Positions 1-10,712 of a stretch of DNA of 64,000 nt are shown in pieces (position 1 is the stretch's first letter; each line of letters opens with the position of its first letter). The stretch comes from Plasmodium coatneyi (lineage: Eukaryota > Apicomplexa > Aconoidasida > Haemosporida > Plasmodiidae), in NCBI RefSeq assembly GCF_001680005.1, contig NC_033557.1, forward strand, positions 372,001 through 436,000, given 5' to 3'. The translations under genes were made by a program, and so were the position numbers. A model generated the notes under the pieces. It saw only the letters and a program-made list of their open reading frames with translations, was not told where the DNA came from and did not search any database.

Positions 1-884
1 TTCTTCCATCTCTTCCATCTTTGGCACATTAGCAGCTACAGCAGTTCCATATCTATTATATAAGGTATATTTTTTAATGAAACTATAGATAGAGTGTTAT
101 TTACCAAATATTTTGTTCTATAAATAATAAATATGATAATTAAACCATAGTACTCCTTCTAAACCCCCCCTTCCTTCTTTCCTCAGATCATCCTCCCTTC
201 CTTAGACCCTCCTTTCCTTTCCTCCTCCCTAGACGCTTCCTTTCCTTCCCTCCTCCTTAGACCATCCATCTCCTCCTTCATTCCCTTCCTTCCTTAAACC
301 ACCTTTCTCCCTTAGACCCCTACCTTCCTTCCATCCACCCCTAACAATGTTCCTTCCACCAACCACCCCTAACATAACCTTCCCATCCACCTACAACCAC
401 CCTAACAAGCTTCCTTCTACCTATCACCAACCACCCTAACAACCCACCTACCCCCCCTAACAAACTTTCCTTGCACCCTACCACCCCTAACAAACTTTCC
501 TTGCACCTACCATCCCTAACAACCTTCCTTAGACCCCCGTTCCTTCTCACACCCCTAACACACCCCTTCCTTACTTAGACCCCCTAAACCTTTTTAAACC
601 CTTTCCCCATAAACCTTCCTTCCCTTCAGTATAAACCATGGTCTTCCTGGTTGGCTAACCATTCAAATGGAAGAAGAAGAGGAAGAAGATCGGCCGGGCA
701 TGACATCGATACATTAACGGAAGGCACTTCAACAGTGGACTTCACAGGAAGTTCGGAAACAAGTTCCACAATAGACGATTCTACGGTACGTTCTACTGCA
801 TACACAAGACCGCCTACCAGAGAAAGGGAAAGAACAAATAATAATACACGGGGTCACGGGATGGTAGGTTATCAAAACATGTAA
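1..884 (+). CDS. KIR: KIR family variant antigen, 3' end only (KIR-A)
   Basis: The gene is cut by the left edge. Bases 1-64 are the end of the long exon and read SSISSIFGTLAATAVPYLLY then K, the C-terminal hydrophobic segment seen in the other KIR genes here. A GTATAT donor follows at 65. The last exon starts after CAG at 630 and runs to TAA at 882-884; it reads YKPWSSWLANHS..., is basic and Ser/Thr-rich, and ends GYQNM. The join is in phase 0 between LYK and YKPW. KIR proteins are described as variant proteins of infected erythrocytes; the last exon would be the cytoplasmic tail. The visible parts are open, so nothing says it is a pseudogene, but the ectodomain lies outside the window. Confidence 0.85.
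65..629 (+). repeat. Minisatellite-filled last intron of KIR-A
   Basis: The intron is almost entirely pyrimidine on the coding strand. It is built of degenerate units of the form CCTAACAACCTTCCTTCCAC and CCTTCCTTAGACCC. The same units occur in the last introns of four other KIR genes in the window, always pyrimidine-rich on the sense strand. Confidence 0.8.
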
Positions 885-1639
885 TGTAACACATTGTATG
901 TGATGTAACATTGAAGGAATATAATGTCCTTCCCCACCTTCCAGAGGAACATAAGTGACAATATAGTTCATACAGTGTGTAAAGAACAAAATAACATTTT
1001 TCTTTTTTCCTTTTTTTTCTCCCTTCCCTTTCTTTTTTTATCTTTTTCCTTTGTACTATAGTCTTCACGTCAATGTACAATAAAAAGAAGTCAGAGAAAA
1101 TTTTCCCAACTCATTCGTACCTGTTTGCAATTTCTTCACTTAAGATTCTAAATGTCCATTCATTTTTTTTACAAGATTTTATTTTTGTAATTTTTTTTTT
1201 ACTTTAACATAAAAATTTCTTTTCTTTCCTTTTTTTTATATACAAACATTTTCTTGAAGAGATCAGTACTTTTTTTTTCTCTCTCTTTTTCTTTCCTATG
1301 CAAGTGCGAATGTTGTGCAGTTCGTATCAGTTTTTTTTTCTTTTTTTCTTTTTTTTTTTTCCTGTCTTATCATTAAACAGTAGAACGGTATATAGCACAT
1401 AAGAGTTCGTAAAAAAATAAAAAAATATATGAACGGACAGGTAGCTAGCCATTAATTACGACTTAAAGCTGCAAAGAGGGGGGCATATTCACCTGCACGT
1501 TAATACATATTGCTGCCTTGTCTGTAAAATTTGTCAAAGAAAAAAAGAAAAAAGAGAAAACTGTCTTAAGGAGGACGCAGAACAAATTACAGTGCAGCTT
1601 AAACTCCTCCTTTCCACGGAGGACACCTTTTTTTTCTTT

Positions 1640-1866
1640 TTTTTTCTCCTTCCCCTTTTGTCCAATATGAAAGGGAAAAATTTATACAAAAAAAAAGAAA
1701 AAGAAAAAGAAAAAGAAAAAATGTGCACTTTGAAATTTTCTCCCTAGGAAATGCAAGGTTCGCTTATTCCACTTTGGAAAGTATTTCCATAGAAGTGTTT
1801 AGCTTATTTGGCATGTTCACAGGGAATGGCAAAAATATAAAGGTAAGGTAACGCGCGTGCATATCT
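1640..1866 (+). repeat. Segmental direct repeat, copy 1
   Basis: The segment starts near CTCCTTCCCCTTTTGTCCAA and includes ATGTGCACTTTGAAATTTTC, GGTTCGCTTATTCCACTT and GGGAATGGCAAAA. The same succession, with scattered mismatches and small length differences in the poly(A) part, is found at 18,880-19,108 in the same orientation. The two copies bracket most of the KIR/SICAvar island. Confidence 0.85.
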
Positions 1867-3419
1867 CCTTTTTTTTCCAATTCGACAGTGCAATAATGGT
1901 TGCGTGCGGGTGGATGTGAGAGAATGGGAATGGGGTGCGGTTAAAAGAAAAGCACTTAATGATACTTCTTAACTGCCCGTGTGTACACAAAGTGCTTATA
2001 CTTTTACGCGCTGTTTTTTCTTACCGGACCCCTGGTTCGGATGCTTTGAAATTTTCCACTCCTGTTGACGGAATGCTATTTATATGCCTTAGGTGAGCTG
2101 CGCTTAGAAGCTCCGTGAAATGACGCCACTTGGGTGGTTATCTTGCCAAGCGCACGTTACCAAAATAGGGTTGGTCGCCCTCCTTCTCACGCCGTTGCCA
2201 ATGACCTATATGCAGCTGGGACACGAGAGAATGTTGCGCTTCGCGAGATTGAGCAACTATTCAGGGGGATTATCCAAAAAGAAAAAAAAAAAAAAAGGAA
2301 GCCGAATCTTTTCTACATGTGCATAATCCATACGAGCGCAGTGCCAGTTCGCGCATTGACTAATTTTCGGATTGGAAAAATAGCAAAACGACGGATTATT
2401 TGTTCCTGCCCTGCTCCGCATTCAAGAGCGCAACTGCAACTGTGCGGAGGTGCTTTTAGGGACCACGCCCCTTTTCTTCTGACGGAACGTTAACCAACCT
2501 GCGGGGAGGGAGCTGTGCTAATTCGTCTCTCCCTCCCCCGCGGAAAATAAAGGAATTTCCTCCTCAGAGGGTTACCCCACCCCCTCCTTAAATTACACAT
2601 ACCGGGGAACATAAAGGTGTATAACACCCTTTCGTTTGAGAGTTTTCCTTTGGTAAGGTTTTTTTTTTTTTTTTTTTTCTCTTTATTTGCCGCCTTCTCT
2701 GCACCATTCGAGATAGTGAACGAAGTTAAACCATCGCTTGCTATGATTGGAGGTGCTTTTCGTCCAGTTTGCACTCTGCCGAGCAGAACTAGCCAAGCCG
2801 AACAAGCCACGCGGAACCAAGCAAAATAAAAAAATATCCAGTTGGATCACATTACAAGGAAGGCAGGGGAAACAAGAAGGCTTTCATACTCTAAATCTTT
2901 TTTTTTTTTTTTTTTTTCTTTTTTTACAAATTGTCTCAGTTGTGTGCCTCCTATTATGGCGATTTCCGCTTTCTGTGATGGTCATCCCATCAGATGATGT
3001 GTCTCTCCTGTCTTCAAATCTGTGTGTGGTGAAACTCCTCCCTGTGTTTCTCCCCCCCGAAACATTTTCGCGGAGGCTTCCCTTTCTACTTTCAATCGTG
3101 TGCAGGAAAAAAAAAGAAAAGAGATAGATCTGTAAGTGAACCGTTCGACATTGTGCGGATGTGTATATTCACAAGCAGGTAAAATATTTTTATTTTTTTA
3201 TTATTTATTTTTTTTTTTTTTCTTTACGGACTATTATGCGTTTTATATCTTTTTTCTGTTTACTGATAAGACAGGAAAGAAAAATAAAGGAAGGGAAATT
3301 CCACTGTTCTGAGGCTGAGCTCAGAATGCAAATATTATCTGTAAGGTTTGAATATTTACGGAACATACTGCAATTGGAAACAATAAATAGGAAGAAAAAA
3401 AATTTTAATACTATATATT

Positions 3420-3423
3420 GTTG

Positions 3424-3454
<31 letters not shown>

Positions 3455-3730
3455 TTATTAAGATTCTTACGTTCATGTTTAATCAATATAAGTCGGGGAA
3501 ATTCTTTTTACTTTATTTTGACCTTTTTGGAAAATTTTCTTTATTGAAGAATTAAAAAATGCTTATTCATGCTGTTATAAAATTTTTTAACTTCATAATG
3601 TTTTTTTTGTTTTTTAAAATACATGATTATTTCTTTAAAGAAGGTCAACAACTTTTTTCTTTTCTTCGTGAGCGCCCCTTTCTGGGAGTACCTTATCTCA
3701 AGTTGTTATGTAAACAAACACATGGAAGGA
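3420..3730. repeat. Duplicated KIR 3' flank, copy near KIR-B
   Basis: After a poly(T) tract the sequence runs through TTACGTTCATG, AATCAATATAAGT, TTTACTTTATTTTGA, CTTCATAATGTTTTTTT and ends near AAACAAACACATGGAAGGA. The same order of blocks, diverged, lies at 10,255-10,560 downstream of KIR-D. In each case it sits a few hundred bases past the KIR stop codon. Confidence 0.7.
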
Positions 3731-3850
3731 AGGAAAAAAAGGGAAGAAAAGGAATGGAAGAAAAAAGAAGGAAAGGGAAAGAAAGGATGAATGGTCATTT
3801 TTGCTCCTTACACCGTATAAACTGAGTGATGTCATTTATGTCCTAAAAAG

Positions 3851-3876
3851 GGGGGAAGGATACATTCCCTTCCCCC
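3851..3876 (-). other. Hairpin in the 3' UTR of KIR-B
   Basis: GGGGGAAGG at 3,851-3,859 and CCTTCCCCC at 3,868-3,876 form a perfect 9-bp stem with an 8-base loop, 7 bases downstream of the KIR-B stop. It is followed in the sense direction by GGACATAAATGACAT, the start of a block found after the other KIR genes. This is seen in the sequence; a role in mRNA stability or 3'-end formation is inference. Confidence 0.6.
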
Positions 3877-3882
3877 TGGATG

Positions 3883-5375
3883 TTACATATTCTGGTAACC
3901 TACCATCCCGCGATCCCCAGCATTATTTCTTCTTTCCCTTTCCCTGGTAGGCGGTCTTGTATATACAGGAGAATGCACTGTAGTGGGATCAAACGTGGAA
4001 CTTGTTTCCGAACTGTCCGTGTAGCCTAGTGTTGAAGTTTCTCTTAAGTCGTCCAAGTTGCGCTCGACGTTAGATCTTTTCTTCCTTGTGCTCCTTCCAC
4101 TTCCAGAAGAGTGGTTACCAAACCAAGAAGACCATGGTTTATACTGAAGAGAAGGAAGGTTGTTAGGGGTGGAAGGTTATTAGGGGTGGTTGGTGGAAGG
4201 AAAGCTTGTTAGGTGGTTGGTGGGTAGGTGGGTTGTTAGGGGTGGTACGTGGAAGGAAGGTTGTTAGGTTGGTGGTAGGTGGGTTGTTAGGTGGTTGGGT
4301 GGAAGGAAGGTAGTTATGAGTGGAAGGTGGATTGAAGTTTGTTAGGGGTGGTAGGGTGGAAGGTGGGTTGTTAGCGGTGCTTGGTGGAAGGAAGGGTCTA
4401 AGGAAGATGAAGGAAGGGGAGAAAAAACTACTAGTTATAGTAGTATTTTAATTATAACTTTACCTTATATAAAAGGTATGGTGCACCTATGGTTGCTAAG
4501 GTGCCAAAGATGGAAGAGATGGTAGAGGTGGTGGTGGCTTTATTTAGGTCTTGTTCTGCTTTGGAGAGTGCTGCTTGTGCTTCCTGTTTTATACGTGTCC
4601 GTGCTGTGCTTAATTCAGAATGCAATTTTGATAGTTTCTGTTCAATGTCGGTCTTATGGTGCTTCCAAAAATTTTTACAGTAATCATCATTTCCTTCCGG
4701 ATTACAGTGTGTTTCCATTGCATCCTTTGCTGCTTTGACATTTTGGTAGTACGTGTCACATTTCTCAACATTCGGGAACCTACTACTCTCTAAAAGTGTT
4801 AGCAAGGCCCCATAGTCATACCAGAAATCAAATAATGCTTTTTTATTACTGAAAAGGTCTTTCCGAAATTCTCCACTGCACGGAATTCCACATCCGTGTC
4901 CATCATCTTGCTTTGTACAATACTTATTTATAGTATTGCAAATCATAGTCACCGGACCCCCTGAATCACCACTTGACGTAGTACTCTTAGATAATAAGTC
5001 ACCCAACCAGTAGTACAAGAAATGGTAGGCTTCACTTTTGGATGGTTCCTTACCTGTTCCGTATATTTTGTATATATAACCTAGTGCTTTTTTAATTCGG
5101 TCTTCATAAGTACTAAACCCCCTACTCGTTAATTCATACTTCCCTACTTCTGCTTGGCATTCACCTGTGCAGTTTTCTACGTTTCCATTTTCGAATTCAT
5201 CATAGAAAGTAACCTTGGAAGGTAAATTATCAAAATTAAGTCCCTACAAGTGCGATTAGTAAAATATATATGTAATCCCTATATTTATTATATTATGTAC
5301 ATAAGAAGTATTGCATGTGGGCATATTAATGTACCCATATGGAAGGACACATATAAGGCGTATTACTTTTGTCAT
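3883..5375 (-). CDS. KIR: KIR family variant antigen (KIR-B)
   Basis: Three exons on the minus strand: 5,375-5,367 (M-T-K), 5,243-4,464 (260 codons) and 4,143-3,883, giving about 349 residues. The long exon begins GLNFDNLPSKVTFYDEFENG, has many cysteines and a YHFLYYWLGD motif, and ends with a hydrophobic stretch SIFGTLATIGAPYLLYK followed by a GTAAAG donor. The tail exon reads YKPWSSWFGNHSSG... and ends GYQNM. All internal joins are in phase 0. The short first exon is chosen because ATAAACCATG precedes it, a context also seen before KIR-C, and because KIR-D has the same three-codon exon with the same donor. That first exon is the least certain part. Confidence 0.85.
4144..4463 (-). repeat. 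Minisatellite-filled last intron of KIR-B
   Basis: On the plus strand this reads as repeated GGAAGGTTGTTAGGGGTGG-like units, so the template strand of the gene is G-rich and the coding strand pyrimidine-rich. The unit matches the introns of KIR-A, KIR-D and KIR-F. Confidence 0.8.
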
Positions 5376-7116
5376 GGTTTATATGTATGTGTGTATATAT
5401 TTTTCCTTGTATATATGTAATATGAATTTTATGTTAAGAGGTTGTGTTGTTGTTTATATTTTCCTCTATATATGTAATTTGAATTTATTCTAATGGTTGT
5501 TTATATATTAAGTAGCGTAAGGGTGTAAGCATTCTATGCTTTATTCCTGTTGAGTGTGTTTCTGATTATTGATGAATATGAATATCGAACTTTTTATTCT
5601 TTCCTTAAGAGTATATAATGGTGTTTAATTTTTCGGACGGCACCGGGAATATACACATATATAGGTATGTGTCAGGAGCATTATATGTATATATATAATT
5701 ACAGCGAAAATATATAAGAGTACTTATTCCTCCCCTTTACGGAAATATGTACATATTTATCCATATTTAGTGGAAAGAATGTGGACTTAAAAGGAATAAG
5801 TTAATTGTGTACGAAACAAAGAACAGTAAGCATTATTTATGGAGGAAGGGGCTTGGACACATATATATGTGAGCACCATCACTTAATAGCACCCTTTTTA
5901 TAACACACCTATCCTTCCTTATATTTATGATCATTGAGTAGTAATATTTTGACTCTTCCCCTTTTCCTTCCTTCCACCTTTCATTGAGTACATTACAAAT
6001 GAACTCATTTATATATATATGAAATGTGTATACTCCCTGTGCTGCTTGAGCTCCTATCGTCTTCCCCCTAATGTACACAGTTCCACAACGTTCTGCGTGT
6101 ATATGAATGAACTATGTGTAATATAGTTATCGGAAGGCAGGGAGGAGGAGGTGTAAAATGAACTTCATTATATAATATAGATTAAGGAGAAGTGAAAAGA
6201 ACTCAAATAGCATACTATATATATTCTGTTTAAACTGTTTATAGTATAATTATCAAAAGAAGGAAAAAAAATGATGGAGGGTGCAAAATTCTTATAACAA
6301 AGCAATCATGAGGACGCGAGGAGGGAGGGTAGGACTACTTCCCTTCCCCACAACAAACTACTACTACTACAGGAGGAATGTGTGCGTACACACAAACAGA
6401 AACAGAATTTTCACTCTCTCTTTTGAACACAAAAAAATATGTGAGTGTACAAATATGTGAGCACATATGTGTATCTTTGTGCATTTATGTACTCCTTTTC
6501 TCTATTGGTATTATGAGTACACATATTTTGCACTGAATATGAAGGAATGTGCTCTCTTTTGTTTGAATTATGCGTTATCTATTAACAATTTTTAATTGCA
6601 TTCTTAGAGAAATAAAAAAGAATAAATTAGGAGTGTATGCTGAAATTTTGACTGAAAGGAAAAGTATGCTTATATACATAGTAGGAGAAATATGTGTAAA
6701 TAATAATAATAATAATGTCATATTCCCAAACGAACATATACAATGCACAACGTACACAAAGATATATAATACATAGATACAAAGTGAACAAAAGGAGTTT
6801 GTTTACTTCCTACCTTCTTTCGTTCATTATTTCTCAATTTTGTGGTTCGTTCGTCCGTCCCTGTTCTTACCTTAATTATATACATGTTTTAATTTAATAA
6901 ATATATACCTAATGTACTATCACTACTCGAAAAACTTAACAATATGTACATTATTATTAGGAAAGAAAGTAGAAATTTCACTACTTATTCGTTCGTAATC
7001 ATTACCGAACAAGTAGAATTCTCACATATTCCTTCTGCATGAATATATATGAAGGAACATATTTTAACGGAAATTCCATTCCGCATATGCAGAAGAAATA
7101 TAGACATACATAAACC
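5376..7116. other. Divergent upstream region of KIR-B and KIR-C
   Basis: This AT-rich stretch holds the 5' flanks of two KIR genes and no supportable gene. Bases about 5,330-5,460 are similar to about 12,290-12,420, the start region of KIR-D. Bases about 6,955-7,080, upstream of KIR-C, resemble the stretch just upstream of KIR-F around AAGTAGAAATTT and TGAAGGAAC. Confidence 0.6.
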
Positions 7117-8500
7117 ATGGCAACATCAGCACAGGGAACACCACTAACGGTATGTTAGGATCATTCGAAATGAATGCATACACACATTACTCATATAAGA
7201 TTCTATTCACAGTATAATGAAAATGGGGGAATACGTAGAGGCATATATATTCTGTTCATTATATTTATAGATGACTGAATGGGCCCAATGGCCCTCAGAA
7301 GTAGTGTATAGGGATCTGAGTGGGATCACAAGTTACTGCAATAAAGTCGAATACGGTGATTCCGCCGAAAGAATAAAGGGGGAATTAAAGAGTAAGTTAG
7401 GGGAACGTCAGGGTATAGAGGACATTGTCAACGAAATTGTAGAAACCTACTGTTACATACAGGGAACGAAGAATATTCAGGACGGCAATAGTGAGTACTG
7501 CTATTGGTTCTATTATTGGTTAGGGAGTACAGTATTCCAAGAATCGGGAGAAGATCACTTATCTGACTTTTTGATTGAAGTTTATGGTGCATTGGACAAG
7601 GTAGGTGTTGTACACAAGTGTGAGAAGATGGGTGAATATATTGACGTAGGTACTTTGAATCAAATGAGGAAAATGTATGAATACTACAGAGACTATGACA
7701 CTATAAGGAGGCAGTTAGATGGTAGTGGGAACCGATGTGATGAAAAATATAACCAGCACTTACAGGGCATTCTTACAGCTTATAAGGCTGCGCAGAATAA
7801 GTGCGTGGCGCCGACTTATAGTAAACACTGTAATAATTTCAAGAGTATGTTTACAGAGCAAAAGTATAAAAACCTATTAGAGGAACAGCGTCATGTAGTG
7901 CCTATATCAGAGCTCACGCAACAACTTCCTCCTTCGAGTACAGGAAGCAGCAACAGCATCGCGCCCGCCATATCATCTGTTTTTTCTATAATAGGAATTA
8001 CCTCTGCTGCTGCCTTATTATATAAAGTAATAATAACAATTACAGTTTCCACTGAAGAAATATAGGAACATAGTATAACTAATGAGTACTGCTCTTATGA
8101 ATTACGAATATAGAATAAATTGTACATATGTGTAATACATAATTTTACATTCTCCTTTCTCACTTCCTTTCCCTTTCCTTTATTTTAGTATAATTTTCTA
8201 CCTTCTGGGATAAAAGGCTTCTTTGGAGGAAGAAACAACAACAGTAAAAGCAGAAGCAGAAGAAGGGGAAGTTCTGTCAACCATCATTTTGAAGAGTTCA
8301 CAGGGGACAACTCTACGGAAGCCTCAACAATAGGTCCAACAGAATATTCAACGGAAGTTTCCACAACAGCAGAATCAATAGATAACTCTACTTTATATGA
8401 TGAACGACGACCACCACCCAGAAAAGAACGAACAAATAATAATAGAAAGAAAGGCACAAGGGACGGTCATCCTCGGAATATAGGTTATCAAAACATGTAA
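7117..8500 (+). CDS. KIR: KIR family variant antigen, divergent subtype (KIR-C)
   Basis: Three exons: 7,117-7,149 (MATSAQGTPLT), 7,271-8,026 (252 codons, starting MTEWAQWPSEVV) and 8,189-8,500, about 366 residues. The long exon has the KIR-like WFYYWLGS motif and a hydrophobic end ISSVFSIIGITSAAALLYK. The tail begins YNFLPSGIKGFFGG instead of YKPWSSWFGN, is Arg/Ser/Thr-rich and ends IGYQNM. Donors are GTATGT and GTAATA and acceptors TATAG and TTTAG; all joins are in phase 0. The last intron is short (162 bases) and lacks the minisatellite found in the other five. This looks like a separate KIR subfamily; the shared YQNM end and three-exon layout keep it in the family. Confidence 0.87.
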
Positions 8501-8514
8501 CATTGGAAAAGTGT

Positions 8515-8546
8515 GTCCCTCCCCACCCCCTTATGGAGGAAGGGAC
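8515..8546 (+). other. Hairpin in the 3' UTR of KIR-C
   Basis: GTCCCT at 8,515-8,520 pairs with AGGGAC at 8,541-8,546, with CC/GG able to extend the stem across a one-base bulge. ACATAAATAA follows at 8,549-8,558, the block also seen after KIR-D and KIR-E. Confidence 0.55.
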
Positions 8547-9334
8547 GAACATAAATAATTATAGGGTTCATAAAGTGTAGAAAAGGGGCAAACTGGCATT
8601 GCTTTCCTCATTTCTTTTTTCTTCTTTTCTTTCTTAATATTTTTCACTTTTTTTTTTTTTTTTTTTCCCCCTCCTAAGGATTGTGTTAACTCTCTGCCCC
8701 CCATGCTCTTTTTTGCTTTGCGTCACTCTGTGTTATGTTGTGCCGTGCTGTAGTATTTCTTTCTTTTTTTTTTCTTATTTTACGTTTTTTCTTTTCTTTC
8801 TTCTTTTCTTTTCTTTCTTCTTTTCTTTTCTTTTCTTATTTTTTTTTTTTTTTTTTTTCTTCTTTTTTTTTACTTTTTCCATTTCCTTTTATCTTAATCC
8901 TTTCGAGCGAAAAGGTTCCTTTTACGCTTAAAGCGCCAAATGTACATATGGGTGTGGCTTTGTGTTCGCCTATTCGCGTGGGCATTTCCACGGAAGTTGC
9001 ATAATTTTTGTTCGTGAACGTGTGTAACTCCGCCCAAACGGGCAAAAACTACGTTGAGCTGTGTAGACGCGTTGAAATGTTTGTTCATAACAGATAAAAA
9101 AAAAAAAATAGGAAAAAAAAAAAAAAAAGGTTTAAGGTTCCGGGTTTCAGGGTTTAAAGGACAACAATATGGCTTGGTGTTTAGCTGTTTCAGGGTGTAA
9201 GGACGACAATGTGGCCTGGTGTTTATCTGTTTTAGGGAGGGGTATACATTTAAAGTGTGCATACAAAAGAAAGAATTAAAAAAAAAAAAAAAAAAACAGG
9301 GCGGATGATTCCGGGTTAGGGCCCCGGGGTTTAA

Positions 9335-9575
9335 GGTTACGGGTTTAGGGTGTGTGTGTAGGATTTCTCATTTTAGGTGTGTGTATGTAGGATTTTGCAT
9401 TTTAGGGGTGTGTGTGTAGGATTTCACATTTTAGGGTGTATGTGTGTGGGATTTCGCATTTTAGGGGTGTGTGTGTAGGATTTCACATTTTAAGGTGTGT
9501 GTGTTCAGGATTTCGCATATTAGGGTGTGTGTAAGTGTAGGATTTCACAGTTTAGGGTGTGTGTAAGTGTAGTAG
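9335..9575 (+). repeat. Telomere-like patch and GTGTGTAGGATTTCACATTTTAGG minisatellite
   Basis: GGGTTTAGGG occurs near 9,340. It is followed by about eight degenerate copies of a unit of roughly 27-30 bases containing GTGTGTGTAGGATTTC and CATTTTAGGG. It lies directly upstream of the SICAvar terminal exon, where repeat-rich introns are expected in this family. Confidence 0.75.
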
Positions 9576-9689
9576 TTCACACTTGGGTTTTGAAGTAGTA
9601 ATTACGCTTGCGTGTGAACATCATGTCGCACCCCTATTAAAAAAAAATATTTCCTCCCTTTTTTCTTTTTTTTTTTTTTTTTTTTGCAG

Positions 9690-10127
9690 TACTTTGGAAT
9701 GCTTCGTAAGACAAGAAAACGTTACAGAAGAGCTTATCATGTACGTGGTCCACTTCCCTTAGAACAGCAGATTGTTGACCATGTGGATGACCAGGATGAT
9801 GGTCCACGTGAATATTACATTGTAAAGGAACGCAAACCTCGTTCTACGCCTATGAAAAGGAGGAAAAAAGAGGGCGTTGGTCGCCGTGCTGGTCGTCGAC
9901 GTGGTGGTGTACGTCGCCGTATGATTATTGATATTCATTTAGAAGTCTTAAACGAATGTCAGAAAGGCAATCTGCATTCGACGAAAGAAGAGTTTTTTGA
10001 AATTTTAGTTCGAGAATTTATGGGTTCGGAGTTAATAAAAGGGGAAAACGTTCTTAAGGAAGGTGTTCCTATGGAACACGTTCCAAGTTCAGATTCCGGG
10101 TTAAGGGAAGGAAGACTTTCTTCCTAA
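9690..10127 (+). pseudogene. SICAvar: Orphan SICAvar cytoplasmic (terminal) exon
   Basis: After a poly(T)-GCAG acceptor the exon reads YFGMLRKTRKRYRRAYHVRG, then ...EQQIVDHVDD..., a KERKPRSTPMKRRKK stretch, GRRAGRRRGGVRRRMIIDIH and FFEILVREFMGSE. This is the conserved cytoplasmic end of SICA antigens, which are exported to the infected-cell surface and mediate antigenic variation. No ectodomain or transmembrane exon lies upstream before KIR-C, so the exon appears detached. Near the end, VPSSDSG is followed by LREGRLSS and a stop. Compared with the next DNA repeat downstream, an extra A in the run after GGGTTAAGGG shifts the frame, so the natural end is probably lost. It could still be used by splicing from a distant exon, but none is seen. 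Confidence 0.8.
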
Positions 10128-10256
10128 GGAAGCATGTGTTCCGAAGGAAGAGGTTTCAAGTTTCAGATTCCAGGTTTAGGGAGGAAGACTTTGTTCCTAA
10201 GGAGAATGTCCCTATGTAACAGGTTCCAAGTTCATATTCCGGGTTTAGGGTGTAGT
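10080..10256 (+). repeat. Repeats with GGGTTTAGGG at the SICAvar exon end
   Basis: Three diverged copies of GGTTCCAAGTTCAGATTCCG followed by GGGTTTAGGG-like sequence run from inside the exon into the 3' flank. The first copy is coding; the others follow the stop. Confidence 0.7.
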
Positions 10257-10712
10257 AAATATTTTTTTTTTTTTTTTTTTTTTTTGTTTTATATTTTATG
10301 AAAGTGTTTACGTTCGTGTGTAATTAATATAAGTGGAAATGAAAAAAATTTTTCCTCGTTCACTTTATTTTGATTTGTTAGCAGCTTCCTTATTGATGTT
10401 CCAATATGTCCATTAAATTTTTTTGTCATAGGTTTTTATCTTTATAATGTTTTTTTCACCATTTTTAAATACTCTTTTTGATGAGGGTCGGCACCTCTTT
10501 CCGCAGCGGCATTCGGAGTATTCTTTCCTTATGTGTTTATTCAAACAAACACATGCAAGGAAAAAAAGTAATGAAATTTGAAGAAAAGAAGGAAAGAAGG
10601 GCGAAAAAAGAAAAATGTCATTTTGCTTCTTACATTGTATGAACGTCGCACTTATTTATGTGATCACGCAGGAAAGAAACATACCCCTTCCATCCCCTTC
10701 CCCATCCAAGTC
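10128..10712. other. Region between the SICAvar exon and KIR-D
   Basis: No gene is seen. It holds the end of the SICAvar repeats, a poly(T) tract, the duplicated flank at 10,255-10,560 and the KIR-D 3' flank. The KIR-D flank includes, in sense direction, ACATAAATAAGTGCGACG (antisense of about 10,644-10,661). Confidence 0.6.
10255..10560. repeat. Duplicated KIR 3' flank, copy near KIR-D
   Basis: This is the diverged partner of 3,420-3,730, with the same order of short conserved blocks, ending near CAAACAAACACATGCAAGGA. Confidence 0.7.

Larger units (their letters stand above)
885..3882. other. Convergent intergenic region between KIR-A and KIR-B
   Basis: I see no supportable gene here. The region holds many poly(T) and poly(A) tracts, 3' flanks of the two KIR genes, a segment duplicated at 18,880 and a segment duplicated at 10,255. 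Bases about 2,030-2,520 are noticeably richer in G+C than the surroundings and contain short open frames that I do not believe are coding. Confidence 0.6.
8501..9689 (+). other. Region between KIR-C and the SICAvar exon
   Basis: No coding exon is visible. After the KIR-C 3' flank come long T and A tracts, then patches such as CCGGGTTTCAGGGTTTAAAG and GGGTTTAGGG, then a minisatellite, then a poly(T)-GCAG acceptor at 9,689. I looked for the preceding SICAvar transmembrane exon on this strand and did not find one. Confidence 0.6.

Noticed and set aside
2034..2044. B-box-like GGTTCGGATGC as part of a tRNA gene
   Set aside because: No acceptor stem or anticodon arm can be folded around it; kept only as a weak lead.
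2120..2493. Overlapping open frames in the G+C-richer intergenic stretch
   Set aside because: Composition is like intergenic DNA with a poly(A)-encoded Lys run; there is no signal, domain or splice pattern.
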